Shown here piece by piece: positions 24,793-33,900 of a stretch of 64,000 nucleotides of DNA. Position numbers and translations under genes: made by a program. The DNA is from a gamma proteobacterium NOR5-3 (GTDB lineage Bacteria > Pseudomonadota > Gammaproteobacteria > Pseudomonadales > Halieaceae). The DNA lies in assembly GCA_000158155.1 (NCBI GenBank), contig DS999405.1, positions 1,042,365-1,106,364 on the forward strand, given 5' to 3'. Position 1 is the stretch's first letter; each line of letters opens with the position of its first letter. Below the pieces are notes generated by a model. The model ran no database searches and had not been told where the DNA came from. It saw nothing but the letters and a program-made list of their open reading frames with translations.

Positions 24793-24977
24793 AGCACTAC
24801 AGAACGAACTATGCCGTTCCGATTACCTACCACTCCGAGAGACCAAACTTAAAGCTGTTAACGCACCTCAGCTGTAATAGCTGAGGCTTGATCTGACAGA
24901 CGATGTACGACCAAGTCGAAACTTTATCTCCACTATCGGTCGCCGAATGTGGGCTGTGAAAACTTCCGCTTTCACCT

Positions 24978-26669
24978 GAGGCTGTGTGAAAACGCTTCTT
25001 CGAGATATGCTACCGCTGTCGTAGTAACTCGAGATTCTGATGAAGCGTTTCGTAGAAGGCGAAGATCGAAGCCAAGGCACATTATTTCCCGAACGGCTCG
25101 ATGACTACATCGCAGACGATAACCCCGTAAGAGTCATTGATGCCTTTGTTGAGGAACTCGATCTGGCTGATCTTGGATTTGAGCGGGTGCAACCGCAAGC
25201 CACCGGCCGCCCTGGCTACCATCCGGCATCACTGTTAAAGATCTACGTGTATGGCTACCTCAATCGGATTCAATCCAGTCGAAGACTGGAGCGCGAGACC
25301 CAGCGCAATGTCGAGATGATGTGGCTCACCGGCCGATTGATGCCGGACTTCAAAACCATTGCCGATTTCAGGAAGGACAACGGCAAAGCCATACGCCGCG
25401 TCTGCCGGGAGTTTATTGATCTATGCCGTTCTATGGAGATGTTCACACAGGCCATCGTGGCCATTGATGGCAGCAAGTTCAAAGCGGTAAACAGCAAGGA
25501 TCGGAACGATACCAAGGCGAGCATGAAGCGCCGCATCGCCAGAGTAGAGCAGCACATCGAGCGGTACCTGTCGCTGCTGGACGACGTCGACAAGGACGAG
25601 CCATCGGTGCGGGATACAAAGGTGCCAGAACTGGAAGACAAGATTGCTGCGCTCAAGGAGCGAATGCAGCAATTAAAAAAGCGTGAGCGCGATGTACTCG
25701 CGCACCCCGACCAGCAAATCTCTGAGACCGACCCGGATTCCCGCCTGATGAAGAAAGGCGGCATGGGTTCACAAGTGAGCTACAACGTTCAAACGGCCGT
25801 CGACACAAAGCACAAGCTGATCGTTGCGCACGACGTCACCAATGCCGCCGTCGACAGGAATCAACTCTTCCCGCTAGCAGGACTGACCCAGCACACGCTG
25901 CAACAAGACGAGATTAAGGTATTGGCCGACCGAGGTTATTACAAAGGCAGAGCCATAAAAGACTGCTACGACGCAGGTATCCAAGTGTTGGTCCCTAAAA
26001 TCCTGACGTCCGGCAGCAAGGCGGCGGGCCGTTTTGGCAAACAAGACTTTCACTACGAGGAAGCAGCAGATCAGTATCGATGCCCGGCTGGGGAAATATT
26101 GCAGCGGCGGTTTAACACAGTTGAAGCAGGCAACGTGCTGCATGTGTACTTTGCACCGGTCTCGGTGTGCAGGAACTGCGCGTTAAAATCACAATGCATG
26201 ACGAGCGCGCAGCGCCGGATACGGCGCTGGGAACACGAAGACCTGCTGGACACTATGGAGCAGGAATTACGCAATACGCCTGATGCCATGTCGGTACGAT
26301 CGCAAACGGTAGAGCATCCCTTTGGGACACTCAAAGCCTGGATGGGGTCGACTCACTTCCTGACGAGGCGGCTGAAGAATGTCCGCACGGAGATGAGCTT
26401 GCATGTCCTGGCTTACAATCTGCGGCGAATGATGAGCATTATGGGCGTGGTGCCGTTAATGGAGGCGATACGAGCCTAAGAGCTGTATTTAGCCTTATTT
26501 TGCGTTGTTCGAGGGCTGCGTAAACGGCATTACAGGCGTTCAAGAAATTTTAGCCATAAAGACCTGCTTCAATATCGCGCCGCTGACATGCCCGCTGAGT
26601 GATGGAGAGACCATTGAATAGTACTGTTTTTACAGTGCTTATCGCTGGAGCCGGTTTTCACACAGCCTC
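24978..26669 (+). mobile_element. IS1182-family insertion sequence, copy 3 (mosaic)
   Basis: A 1692-bp element with the same terminal repeats. The flanks are ACCT (24974-24977) and GCCT (26670-26673). It is closely similar to copies 1 and 2 at both ends but clearly diverged between roughly 25910 and 26290, so it is a mosaic of two IS lineages. Confidence 0.9.
25040..26479 (+). CDS. IS1182-family transposase, copy 3 (chimeric)
   Basis: A 479-residue transposase. The first about 290 residues and the last about 60 are essentially those of copy 1, but about residues 298-420 carry many substitutions (for example KGRAIKDCYDAGIQ against KGEAIKDCYDAGIE, and CALKSQCMTSAQRR against CSIKSQCTTSIQRK). 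The reading frame and Cys motif are preserved, so it could be active. The pattern suggests recombination with a related but different IS. Confidence 0.92.
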   Translation: MKRFVEGEDRSQGTLFPERLDDYIADDNPVRVIDAFVEELDLADLGFERVQPQATGRPGYHPASLLKIYVYGYLNRIQSSRRLERETQRNVEMMWLTGRLMPDFKTIADFRKDNGKAIRRVCREFIDLCRSMEMFTQAIVAIDGSKFKAVNSKDRNDTKASMKRRIARVEQHIERYLSLLDDVDKDEPSVRDTKVPELEDKIAALKERMQQLKKRERDVLAHPDQQISETDPDSRLMKKGGMGSQVSYNVQTAVDTKHKLIVAHDVTNAAVDRNQLFPLAGLTQHTLQQDEIKVLADRGYYKGRAIKDCYDAGIQVLVPKILTSGSKAAGRFGKQDFHYEEAADQYRCPAGEILQRRFNTVEAGNVLHVYFAPVSVCRNCALKSQCMTSAQRRIRRWEHEDLLDTMEQELRNTPDAMSVRSQTVEHPFGTLKAWMGSTHFLTRRLKNVRTEMSLHVLAYNLRRMMSIMGVVPLMEAIRA

Positions 26670-26734
26670 GCCTACTTTGCGACGCTGGGTTCCTACAAGC
26701 GCGATGGCTGCTGCCGACCCAAAGGAGGCGTTCG

Positions 26735-27064
26735 CTACGTCAGAAGCTCAAGCATTTGCGTGGCAGGTGTTCCCATGAGAAGAAAAGTAGCAAAGCCACT
26801 TTCGAATACCACTGCCAGCCAATTCTTGGCATCAGCAGCATGGTCGACAAAAATTGAAACGACTCTCCCCAGCGCGGCACCGAGCCAGCAGAGTCCAGTC
26901 AATGCAAACAAAACCGGTTCAAGCGATGCGAGCGGCACTATGCCTAGGGGTAGCCAAAGCCCGCCATAAGTGGCGCGGAACTCTGAAGTGCCGGAATTTG
27001 TCCGAGCCGATAGCCCAACAAAAGCAGACGCGGTCTTTGGGGAAAATAGACCCACGCATCCCAT
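26735..27064 (-). CDS. DUF4345-like membrane protein
   Basis: A 109-residue protein with about three membrane segments. The segment SEFRATYGGLWLPLG is the DUF4345 hallmark (E-x-R-x-x-YGG), followed by alternating hydrophobic stretches with GRVVSIFVD and a late FE, as in that family. Function unknown. The chromosomal gene at 30535-30912, outside the element, belongs to the same family but is not a close copy. ATG at 27064 or a TTG one codon upstream could be the start. Confidence 0.62.
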   Translation of the reverse strand: MGCVGLFSPKTASAFVGLSARTNSGTSEFRATYGGLWLPLGIVPLASLEPVLFALTGLCWLGAALGRVVSIFVDHAADAKNWLAVVFESGFATFLLMGTPATQMLELLT

Positions 27065-27214
27065 CAATATGGTCCCTGCTGCTCCTATGTAGTTAAACCA
27101 CTCGATGCGATCGACTCCTGTTCCCGACGGTTAATCTAGCACAGCTGCTCAGTGACACAGAGAGACCGCTGATTGTCGAGATCCGACCCAGGCTCCACTC
27201 AATTCGACCGTCAG

Positions 27215-27439
27215 CTATGAGGTGTTTTGGGCCATTGCCAGTGCGCCAGCGGGCAACTGAGCCACTTGCGACTCGCTCCAGTGCTCCCGGATCCACAGTG
27301 CGCAGTGTGTCGCTACGGGATAGACCGTGGAGTGAACCATCACCAGTCGCCTTTCCGCGTCGACCAGTGACAGCCCACGGGCCTCCCAGTGGCGAGCCTC
27401 CCGTTCCAACTCCTGCTCATACCCCGGCATCAGACACAT
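27215..27439 (-). CDS. Small protein of the tRNA-proximal module
   Basis: A 74-residue protein, MCLMPGYEQELERE then a charged helix, a WIREHW segment and an Ala/Gln-rich end. Its ATG overlaps the stop of the preceding small Pro-rich gene (TGATG), so the two form an operon and support each other as real. No family recognised. It resembles short accessory proteins of integrative elements. Confidence 0.5.
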   Translation of the reverse strand: MCLMPGYEQELEREARHWEARGLSLVDAERRLVMVHSTVYPVATHCALWIREHWSESQVAQLPAGALAMAQNTS

Positions 27440-27546
27440 CAGGCACACCCCCGGTGGTCCAACGGCAACGTCTGCTGCTGGGGTGGCGGTGGCGGCGGCT
27501 CCGGCAGGGGCTGAGGAGGACCGTCGATGGTGAGCTGCTGTGGCAT
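27439..27546 (-). CDS. Short proline-rich peptide of the tRNA-proximal module
   Basis: A 35-residue peptide: MPQQLTIDGPPQPLPEP, a run of Pro, then QQQTLPLDHRGCA. Its stop overlaps the next start (TGATG). The same N-terminal half is encoded in the degraded copy at 15279-15372 of element A, so the module is shared between the elements. No ribosome site is obvious. Function unknown. Confidence 0.45.
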   Translation of the reverse strand: MPQQLTIDGPPQPLPEPPPPPPQQQTLPLDHRGCA

Positions 27547-27549
27547 AGG
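27442..27549 (-). repeat. Intact copy of the tRNA-proximal element module
   Basis: About 108 bp align with 15279-15372, differing by scattered substitutions and a gap of about 14 bp in the Pro-rich stretch. Both copies have the same orientation relative to the adjacent att repeat. Confidence 0.7.
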
Positions 27550-27862
27550 GAGAGCATACCCAAAAAGTTCTGGGGAGGTTGCATTGTGTCGGGAGGTCAA
27601 AGATAACTGTAGGAGTGGCTGGCGGGGATGCCACCCGGGGCGTAGGGTAGCCCGGGGTGGCCTCGATGCTGTTGCTGCTGGTGGTGGTGCCTGCGCTGCT
27701 GCTTGCTGCCCCAGTGCCGGGGGGCCTTGGCCGCCGCGCTGGGTGAGTCGGGGGCTCACTGCCAGGGGTCTCAATAGACTTGGAATCGCGTACAGATGTC
27801 CCGTGAGTGTCCCGTGGGGGGCCAAACTTATTCGGGGAAAATCCGTAACTGCTTGATTTGAT
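27550..27862. other. Region between element module and tRNA att site
   Basis: 313 bp of mostly G-rich plus-strand sequence with no credible gene. It should contain the attachment-site arm region of element B. Confidence 0.4.
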
Positions 27863-27911
27863 TTGGTGGAGCCAGGCGGGATCGAACCGCCGACCTCAAC
27901 ACTGCCAGTGT
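27863..27911 (-). repeat. att-like direct repeat within tRNA-Ala(GGC)
   Basis: 49 bp identical to 15644-15692; it is the 3' part of the intact tRNA gene and reconstitutes its CCA end. Confidence 0.9.
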
Positions 27912-27939
27912 TGCGCTCTCCCAGCTGAGCTATGGCCCC
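27864..27939 (-). tRNA. tRNA-Ala (anticodon GGC)
   Basis: A 76-nt tRNA with encoded CCA. The acceptor strand GGGGCCA pairs with TGGCTCC (one G-T pair), the D-arm is AGCTCAGCTGGGAGAGC, the anticodon loop is CTGGCAG giving GGC, and the T-loop is TTCGATC. It is the integration target of the elements to its left, which keep its 3' end intact. Confidence 0.97.
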
Positions 27940-28135
27940 ATAGAGGAGGCGCGAGTCTAATAGGGGCTGGAGCGAATTTCAATAGATGGGCCTCAAAATA
28001 GATAGGTACGAACCAGGGCCATACCCATAAAAACATCGAAGTGCTCCCGATGTACAAGCGACTCCTGCTAACATCCATCCTCTGACAGAGTAGACAAGCG
28101 CTCTGTTGGTTGTGGTAGCCAAGGAGCCCCTGAAC

Positions 28136-29125
28136 ATGAACGAATCACCCACCTGGTGGCAGGCGCTGACGACTGTTCCGCGCCTAAACGCCGGCCAGTG
28201 GCAAACCCTCGCTCTACCCGTTCGCTGGCTCCTCGCCGTGCGCTCCTCTGTATTATTCATGACCTTGATGTCCGCGGCCCTCGGCGGACTCCTTGCCTGG
28301 CGCGACGGTCTGGGCGATTTAGGACTATGGCTGCTGTGCATGCTTGGACTGATGCTGGCCCACGCGACCAACAACCTACTCAACGATCTCACCGACTCCA
28401 GCCGGGGCATTGATGCGGGCAACTACTACCGCAACCAATACGGCGTTCATGTGCTCGAAGATGGCTTGATGAGTCGCAAGCAATTCTACGGCTATGTGGC
28501 ACTCACAGGTGGGGCTGCGATCCTCGTTGGCGTGTATCTGATCCTCACCCGCGGCGGACTCACACTGCCGTTAATGCTTGCCGGTGCATTCTTTGTGCTG
28601 TTTTACACCTGGCCGCTCAAATACATTGGTCTTGGGGAGCCAGCCGTACTCCTCGTCTGGGGTCCACTGATGGTCGGAGGCAGTTATTACGTGAGCGCAG
28701 GGCAATGGAGCACGTCCGCAGCATGGCTCGGCCTGCTCTACGGCATCGGCCCCACCACCGTGCTGTTTGGCAAGCATATCGACAAACTTGAAATGGATCG
28801 TGACAAGGGTGTACGCACCCTGCCGGTGCTACTTGGGCAGGCAGCTGCGCGGCGCACTACACAGGTACTGTTGGTTTCGCAGTACCTTGGCTGCGCCGCC
28901 CTCGTGCTCACCGGCAGCGAACACTGGATATTGAGCGTCGTTTTTCTCAGCGTGCCCGCCTTGCTGCGCGCATTAAAGGCATTGGAAAAACCCAAGCCCG
29001 CAGAGCGCCCGGACAGTTATCCAAAACAGATCTGGCCGCTGTGGTTTTCTGCACAGGCGTTTGCCCATACGCGAAAGTTCACCAGCCTGTTTATCGCCGC
29101 ACTCCTGGTGGCGACATGGCTGTAA
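28136..29125 (+). CDS. UbiA-family prenyltransferase (MenA-like)
   Basis: A 329-residue integral membrane protein. The ATG at 28136 follows AAGGAG by about 10 bases, better than an in-frame start 30 bp upstream. The first Asp-rich motif NLLNDLTDSSRGID (about residues 80-93) and the second, DKLEMDRDKGVRTLPV (about 216-231), are those of UbiA-type prenyl transferases, which attach isoprenoid chains to aromatic acceptors in quinone or related lipid synthesis. The sequence is nearest in style to 1,4-dihydroxy-2-naphthoate polyprenyltransferases, but the acceptor cannot be read from it. First chromosomal gene beyond the tRNA. Confidence 0.78.
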   Translation: MNESPTWWQALTTVPRLNAGQWQTLALPVRWLLAVRSSVLFMTLMSAALGGLLAWRDGLGDLGLWLLCMLGLMLAHATNNLLNDLTDSSRGIDAGNYYRNQYGVHVLEDGLMSRKQFYGYVALTGGAAILVGVYLILTRGGLTLPLMLAGAFFVLFYTWPLKYIGLGEPAVLLVWGPLMVGGSYYVSAGQWSTSAAWLGLLYGIGPTTVLFGKHIDKLEMDRDKGVRTLPVLLGQAAARRTTQVLLVSQYLGCAALVLTGSEHWILSVVFLSVPALLRALKALEKPKPAERPDSYPKQIWPLWFSAQAFAHTRKFTSLFIAALLVATWL

Positions 29126-29171
29126 CGCTGTATCTTGTTGCGTCGACTGTGCGCACACAGAACGACGAAGC

Positions 29172-30494
29172 GTGACTCGTTTTCGCCCCTCAGTAGCTGC
29201 CGCTATCGTCATCGCCAATATGATCGGCACCGGCGTATTCACCAGCCTCGGTTTTCAGCTGGTAGAGATCCAATCAGCCCCCGTGCTGTTGTCGCTGTGG
29301 GCCGTCGGCGGCCTTGCCGCTCTCTGTGGTGCTCTTTCCTATGCTGAATTAGGTGCCGCCCTGCCCCGCTCCGGCGGCGAATACAACTTTTTGAGTGAGA
29401 TCTACCACCCCAGTGCGGGCTTTATCTCCGGTTGGGTATCAGCAACCGTAGGTTTCGCTGCGCCCACTGCTTTGGCAGCCATGACTTTTGGAAGTTATCT
29501 GTCTGCAGTATTCCCCCAGCTCTCGGCGATCTGGTTAGCTACGGGGTTAATTGTCGTATTGGCCGTCGCTCATAGCCGCAGTCACAAAAGCTCCGGCAGC
29601 ACACAGAGTCTTTTTACGATCCTCAAGATTTTATTGATCATCGGCTTTGCCGGACTAGCGCTGCTATTTAACGATTCCGGTCAGGCAACCCGGTTTCTAC
29701 CCGCCGAAGGCGATGGCGCCCTGCTCTTTTCCGGCGCATTCGCGGTCTCATTGATTTACGTCAACTACGCCTACTCGGGCTGGAACGCCGCTACCTACAT
29801 TACGGGCGAACTGGAAGAACCCCAGCGCTCCTTGCCTATTGTTTTGATCGCCAGCACCTCACTGGTATGCCTGTCCTATTTGCTACTTAATTATGTTTTT
29901 TTGGCAGTGGCTCCCATGGACGCCATGGTAGGCAAAGTGGAGGTCGGCTACGTGGCGGCAACCTATGCGTTCGGTGATGCCGGCGCGACTATCATGGGGA
30001 TTCTCCTCGCATTACTACTTGTATCAACGGTTAGCGCGATGATTCTCGCCGGCCCACGGGTACTTCATCGCATTGGAGAGGACTTCCCGCTGTTTCATCT
30101 GCTGGGACGCGTGAACAAGGACGGCATCCCGTCTACCGCCGTACTGGTACAGGCCCTCGTCGCGCTGGCCTTTCTTTGGTCATCGTCCTTTGATCGCATC
30201 CTGGTGTTCTCTGGCGCCACCATGGCTTTGAATACTTTTTTTACCGTGCTGGGCGTATTTGTATTGCGCTGGCGTCAACCGGATTTACCACGCCCCTTTC
30301 GTACCTGGCTGTATCCGCTGCCACCGATCATCTTTTTGCTCATCACCGGCTGGACTTTGCTATACATCGTGCTTCAACGGCCCATAGAAGCGATGATTTG
30401 TATGGGCATTGTTGTATCAGGAGGCATCTTCTACATTGTCAGTCAGCGTCTGGGGGCGAGACTGGACTCAGAACCAGCTGAAAATAAGACTTAG
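29172..30494 (+). CDS. APC-superfamily amino acid permease
   Basis: A 440-residue protein with about 12 membrane segments. The GTG start at 29172 places IVIANMIGTGVF, the APC substrate-binding loop of helix 1, close to the N-terminus. Further family features are GALSYAELGAALPRSGGEY (helix 2-3), YSGWNAATYITGELEEP (helix 6), and a helix 8-10 region with GRVNKDGIPSTAVL. It probably imports or exchanges an amino acid across the inner membrane; the substrate is unknown. It lies 46 bp after the prenyltransferase. Confidence 0.85.
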   Translation: MTRFRPSVAAAIVIANMIGTGVFTSLGFQLVEIQSAPVLLSLWAVGGLAALCGALSYAELGAALPRSGGEYNFLSEIYHPSAGFISGWVSATVGFAAPTALAAMTFGSYLSAVFPQLSAIWLATGLIVVLAVAHSRSHKSSGSTQSLFTILKILLIIGFAGLALLFNDSGQATRFLPAEGDGALLFSGAFAVSLIYVNYAYSGWNAATYITGELEEPQRSLPIVLIASTSLVCLSYLLLNYVFLAVAPMDAMVGKVEVGYVAATYAFGDAGATIMGILLALLLVSTVSAMILAGPRVLHRIGEDFPLFHLLGRVNKDGIPSTAVLVQALVALAFLWSSSFDRILVFSGATMALNTFFTVLGVFVLRWRQPDLPRPFRTWLYPLPPIIFLLITGWTLLYIVLQRPIEAMICMGIVVSGGIFYIVSQRLGARLDSEPAENKT

Positions 30495-30534
30495 TTAGCT
30501 TTTCTCAACAAAACTGACCTGAAAATAGAGACCT

Positions 30535-30912
30535 ATGATGACTCGCAGCTTTTTGATTTTTGTCAGCCTGGTGTTCATCGGCTACGGCTTAGCCTGCATT
30601 GTCGATCCTGCACTTCCTGCGCGCCTTGCTGGCCTTGACATGCTCAACGGCGATGCCTATGCAGAAATGTCGGCAATGTACGGTGGCCTGCAAACTGGCG
30701 TCGGTGTTTTTTGCCTGCTCGCAGCCTTCAGGCCGACGCTCCAATCAAGCGCTCTGCTGCTTCTGGTTTTGAGTATCGGCCTTTTGGCCGCGAGTCGAGC
30801 ACTGGGCGCCCTGCGTAGTGACGAACTCCTCACCACTTACACCTGGGGAGCGCTCGCCTTTGAGACATTGGTCACGGCTACCGCGGCGGCTCTTCTGTCA
30901 CGCAAAGCCTGA
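30535..30912 (+). CDS. DUF4345 family membrane protein
   Basis: A 125-residue protein with four membrane segments and the family signature EMSAMYGGLQTGVGVF (about residues 43-58). Function unknown. Its stop overlaps the start of the AsmA-like gene (TGATG), so the two are coupled. Confidence 0.75.
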   Translation: MMTRSFLIFVSLVFIGYGLACIVDPALPARLAGLDMLNGDAYAEMSAMYGGLQTGVGVFCLLAAFRPTLQSSALLLLVLSIGLLAASRALGALRSDELLTTYTWGALAFETLVTATAAALLSRKA

Positions 30913-33900
30913 TGCGATTAAAACCCGCTCTGGCGATCCTTGCCCTGGCACTGATTGCCGGGGTTGCCGTCTTTGGAATCTCGCTGCGAAGCGGCATGTC
31001 TCTTGGTTTTGCCACACCGTATCTCGAGGCGCAGGTTAGCAGGATTCTCGGGCGCCGACTGTCCTTTCACGACGCCCCACAAATCCAAATCAAATCTGGA
31101 TTGCACCTGAGCGTAAGCAATGTTTCTCTGGCGAACGCTGACTGGGCAGGCCAGGATGACATGTTGGAGCTACGATCGATCACGGCGCATGTAGATCTGT
31201 CGACGCTGTTCGACACGCAGGTTGTGCTCGAAACGTTGCTCATCGATGGGCTGCAGCTGAGGCTGCGTGAGAATGTCGATGGTCTGAGCAATCTCCCCCA
31301 GATTGCCGGGGACGACACCGAGGACACCACGACCGAGCCGGAACATCCCCTGCCCGTACTCATCAGGCATATTCAGATGAGCAATGTGCGCATTGATCGA
31401 CAAAACGATGCGACCCAGCAGAGCATGAGCCTACTTATTGACACCCTGAGTCAGGAAGCACCGAACAAAAACAATCTGGTGTACCAAGGCCACGGAAGCC
31501 TTCAGGATAAACCCTGGGACTTGTCCATCGACGGAAGCGGTTTTAGCAGCCTGCGCTCGGGTCTGGATATGTCGGCAACGTTTAGCGGCTCTTTGGGCAA
31601 CCTGAAGCTCGAGGGCGATTACCGTTTGCCCAACATAAGAGAACTGCAAAACCTAAGCTTCAATGCCACGCTTCAGGGACCGGTGCCCGACCGCATCTCC
31701 GCATTATCACCCATCCTTGAGCCCAATGAAGCCGCGCAAGTTGTCCTGCACATCAGCGATATTGATCCGGGTTTACAGGTGGATTTACGTGTGCAACTGC
31801 CCCAGATAACTCTGCAGCTGAGCGGGAACATCGATAACCCACGGAAAAGTGACGGCCTGAACCTTGCCGTTGAGCTTGATGCAGTAAGCCTGCCTCGCCT
31901 GGCCCAGGCCCTGGGTCTGGGAGAGACCGCCAACGTCCCGCTGCAACTGGACGGTCGACTGCTTCGCAAAGATAAACGTATAGAGCTTCGGGACGCTTTA
32001 CTGGTCGCCGGAGACCACCAGATACAAGCCGACATCGTCTTACCCGCTTTCCCGGGCACCGATGGCGCGAGCGTCAATTTCAGCGCTGCGGGTCCGGACT
32101 TCAGCTTTTATCAACGGCTCTTTGATCGCCCGGCGAATCTGGATGTTCCCTACACAATGAACGCTGAAGTGGTCAGCGATGCGATCGGTGCAGAAACGGT
32201 ACAGGGCAAGCTGAACGTCGGCCAACATACGCTGCAGCTTTCAGGCCTCCTGGAGAACTTTCCGAGCTACGCCGGCAGTCATCTGGCACTGGAGTTTCAC
32301 AGCCCCAGCCTTCAGGCTATCGCCAGCAACGCAGGGGTAGAGCTGCCCGATGATAGTCCGATCTCTGTGAAAGCCGCCGTCTCTGTGTCAGACGCCGCCG
32401 TGGTAACCGTGAACTCGGCAGAGATTGTTGCCTTTGACTTTACCAGTCTTGTGAGTGGCCATTTCGACAGCTATCCAGATTTCGGCAATGCCAACCTGCA
32501 ATTCGAGTCTCAAGGGGCCTCTCTGGCGACGCTGGGCGAACGTTTTGACATACAGGGCTTGGGAGATCTACCCCTGAGTATTCACGCAGATCTACTGGGC
32601 AGCCCCCAGGAAATCATCGTTCGTAATCTGCGTCTGGACACCGGGGAACTGCATGTTCAGTCAAGTAAGGGGGATCTTCGATACCAAGGCGATAGCATTA
32701 GCAGCGACCTGCGCCTCTCCGTCACGCTCAGCAACATAGAGGAGATACTGGGCAGCCACGCCCCAGGATATACACCCGATGGCACCTACACCCTGGACCT
32801 GCTCCCGCGGCTGTCGCCATCTCTCTTCTCCCTGGGCCTGGAAAATCTCTCAGGGCCGGGCATCAGCGGCAGTGCAGGTCTGGAATTGGCAAGTGACTTT
32901 CAACTGAACGACAAGACGGTACTCACCGCAGATCTCACTCTGGATGATATTTCCCAGCTGTTACCTGCCATCGATGGCTACACGCCACCACGAGAGCAGC
33001 TTTTTCTCCGGGCCGTCACTCGTCAGGAAAAAACAGCGACGCGTATCGATGCACAGTTACTTGATGCGAAGGGCGAATTGCTGGCTGCGGACATTAGCCT
33101 GTCCAAGGATTTTGCACAAAATGGCATCAGTCTGTCGCTATCGGGCGCGGGGGATGACCTGCGAGCATTCGGCACGCACGCAACATTTCCAGATCAGCAA
33201 CTACCCTATGTTATCGACCTCTCCGCCAATATTCGGGGGCAAGACCTGTCTGCGCAGGCCCGCAATATTCAGCTGGGAGGCAGCCGTTTGAGCGGTACCG
33301 CTCACTGGGAAAGCGCCAATCAGTCACTCACGGCGGATGTACAGATACCGCAGGCAGAGCTGCAGGCATGGCTACCCAAAGACAGTGAAGCGAATGCGGC
33401 ACCAACGCCTAAGGCCAAAGACGGCCGACGAATACCCGACATCGCTCTCCCCCTGGAGCTTTTGCAGGATTATCGCGTTGACGTCTCCCTGGAGACGGGC
33501 CCTCTGGGAATTATGGACCCAAAGTTCAAAACGCTGTCGCTCGTCGACGAATCGATTCTGCGGCTACAAAGTGGTAACGGAAAAGGACGGCTGCATATCG
33601 AAAAGCTGGTCGGTAGCCGCGGCGCCTATGAAGCAACGTTTGCTGTTAACGACACTCAAGCACCTGCTCAGGTCGAGACCAACTTCACCGTCCGCGGTAT
33701 GCCCATCGCTATCATTGGATCCAGCGCAAACTTCGCCACTCTTCCACGTTACGACCTGACGGCGGCCCTGGACGCAAACGGTGGCGACCTTAGAGCGCTT
33801 GCCGCCACGCTTAATGGCGAGTTCCTGATGACCGGAAGCGCCGGCTCGCTCAAGAAAATGAAACTCAGTGCAGCCACCGAGTCATTTCTCATCCAGACAC

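Larger units (their letters stand above)
23209..24977. other. Segment apparently inverted between IS copies 2 and 3
   Basis: In IS orientation copy 2 has flanks GCCT/ACCT and copy 3 has ACCT/GCCT. Flipping this segment gives each IS a perfect 4-bp target duplication (AGGT/AGGT and GCCT/GCCT). The plus-strand terminator at 23296 has no plus-strand gene before it now, but after flipping it would follow the DUF4345-like gene at 26735. It carries a PEP-CTERM gene and a GIY-YIG gene. Confidence 0.75.
15644..27863. mobile_element. Integrative element B inserted at tRNA-Ala(GGC)
   Basis: About 12.2 kb bounded by 49-bp identical direct repeats made of the tRNA-Ala 3' end (15644-15692 and 27863-27911). 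It contains a short tyrosine recombinase, PEP-CTERM proteins, small membrane proteins, a GIY-YIG protein, a reverse-transcriptase remnant and three IS1182-family copies. The short recombinase at 17316 is of a type often found alone, so whether it moved this element is uncertain. The many IS copies and gene remnants suggest it is decaying. Confidence 0.75.

Noticed and set aside
15644-27863. Integron cassette array
   Set aside because: Small unrelated genes in mixed orientation look cassette-like, but I see no attC core sites, and the 208-residue recombinase is not IntI-like.
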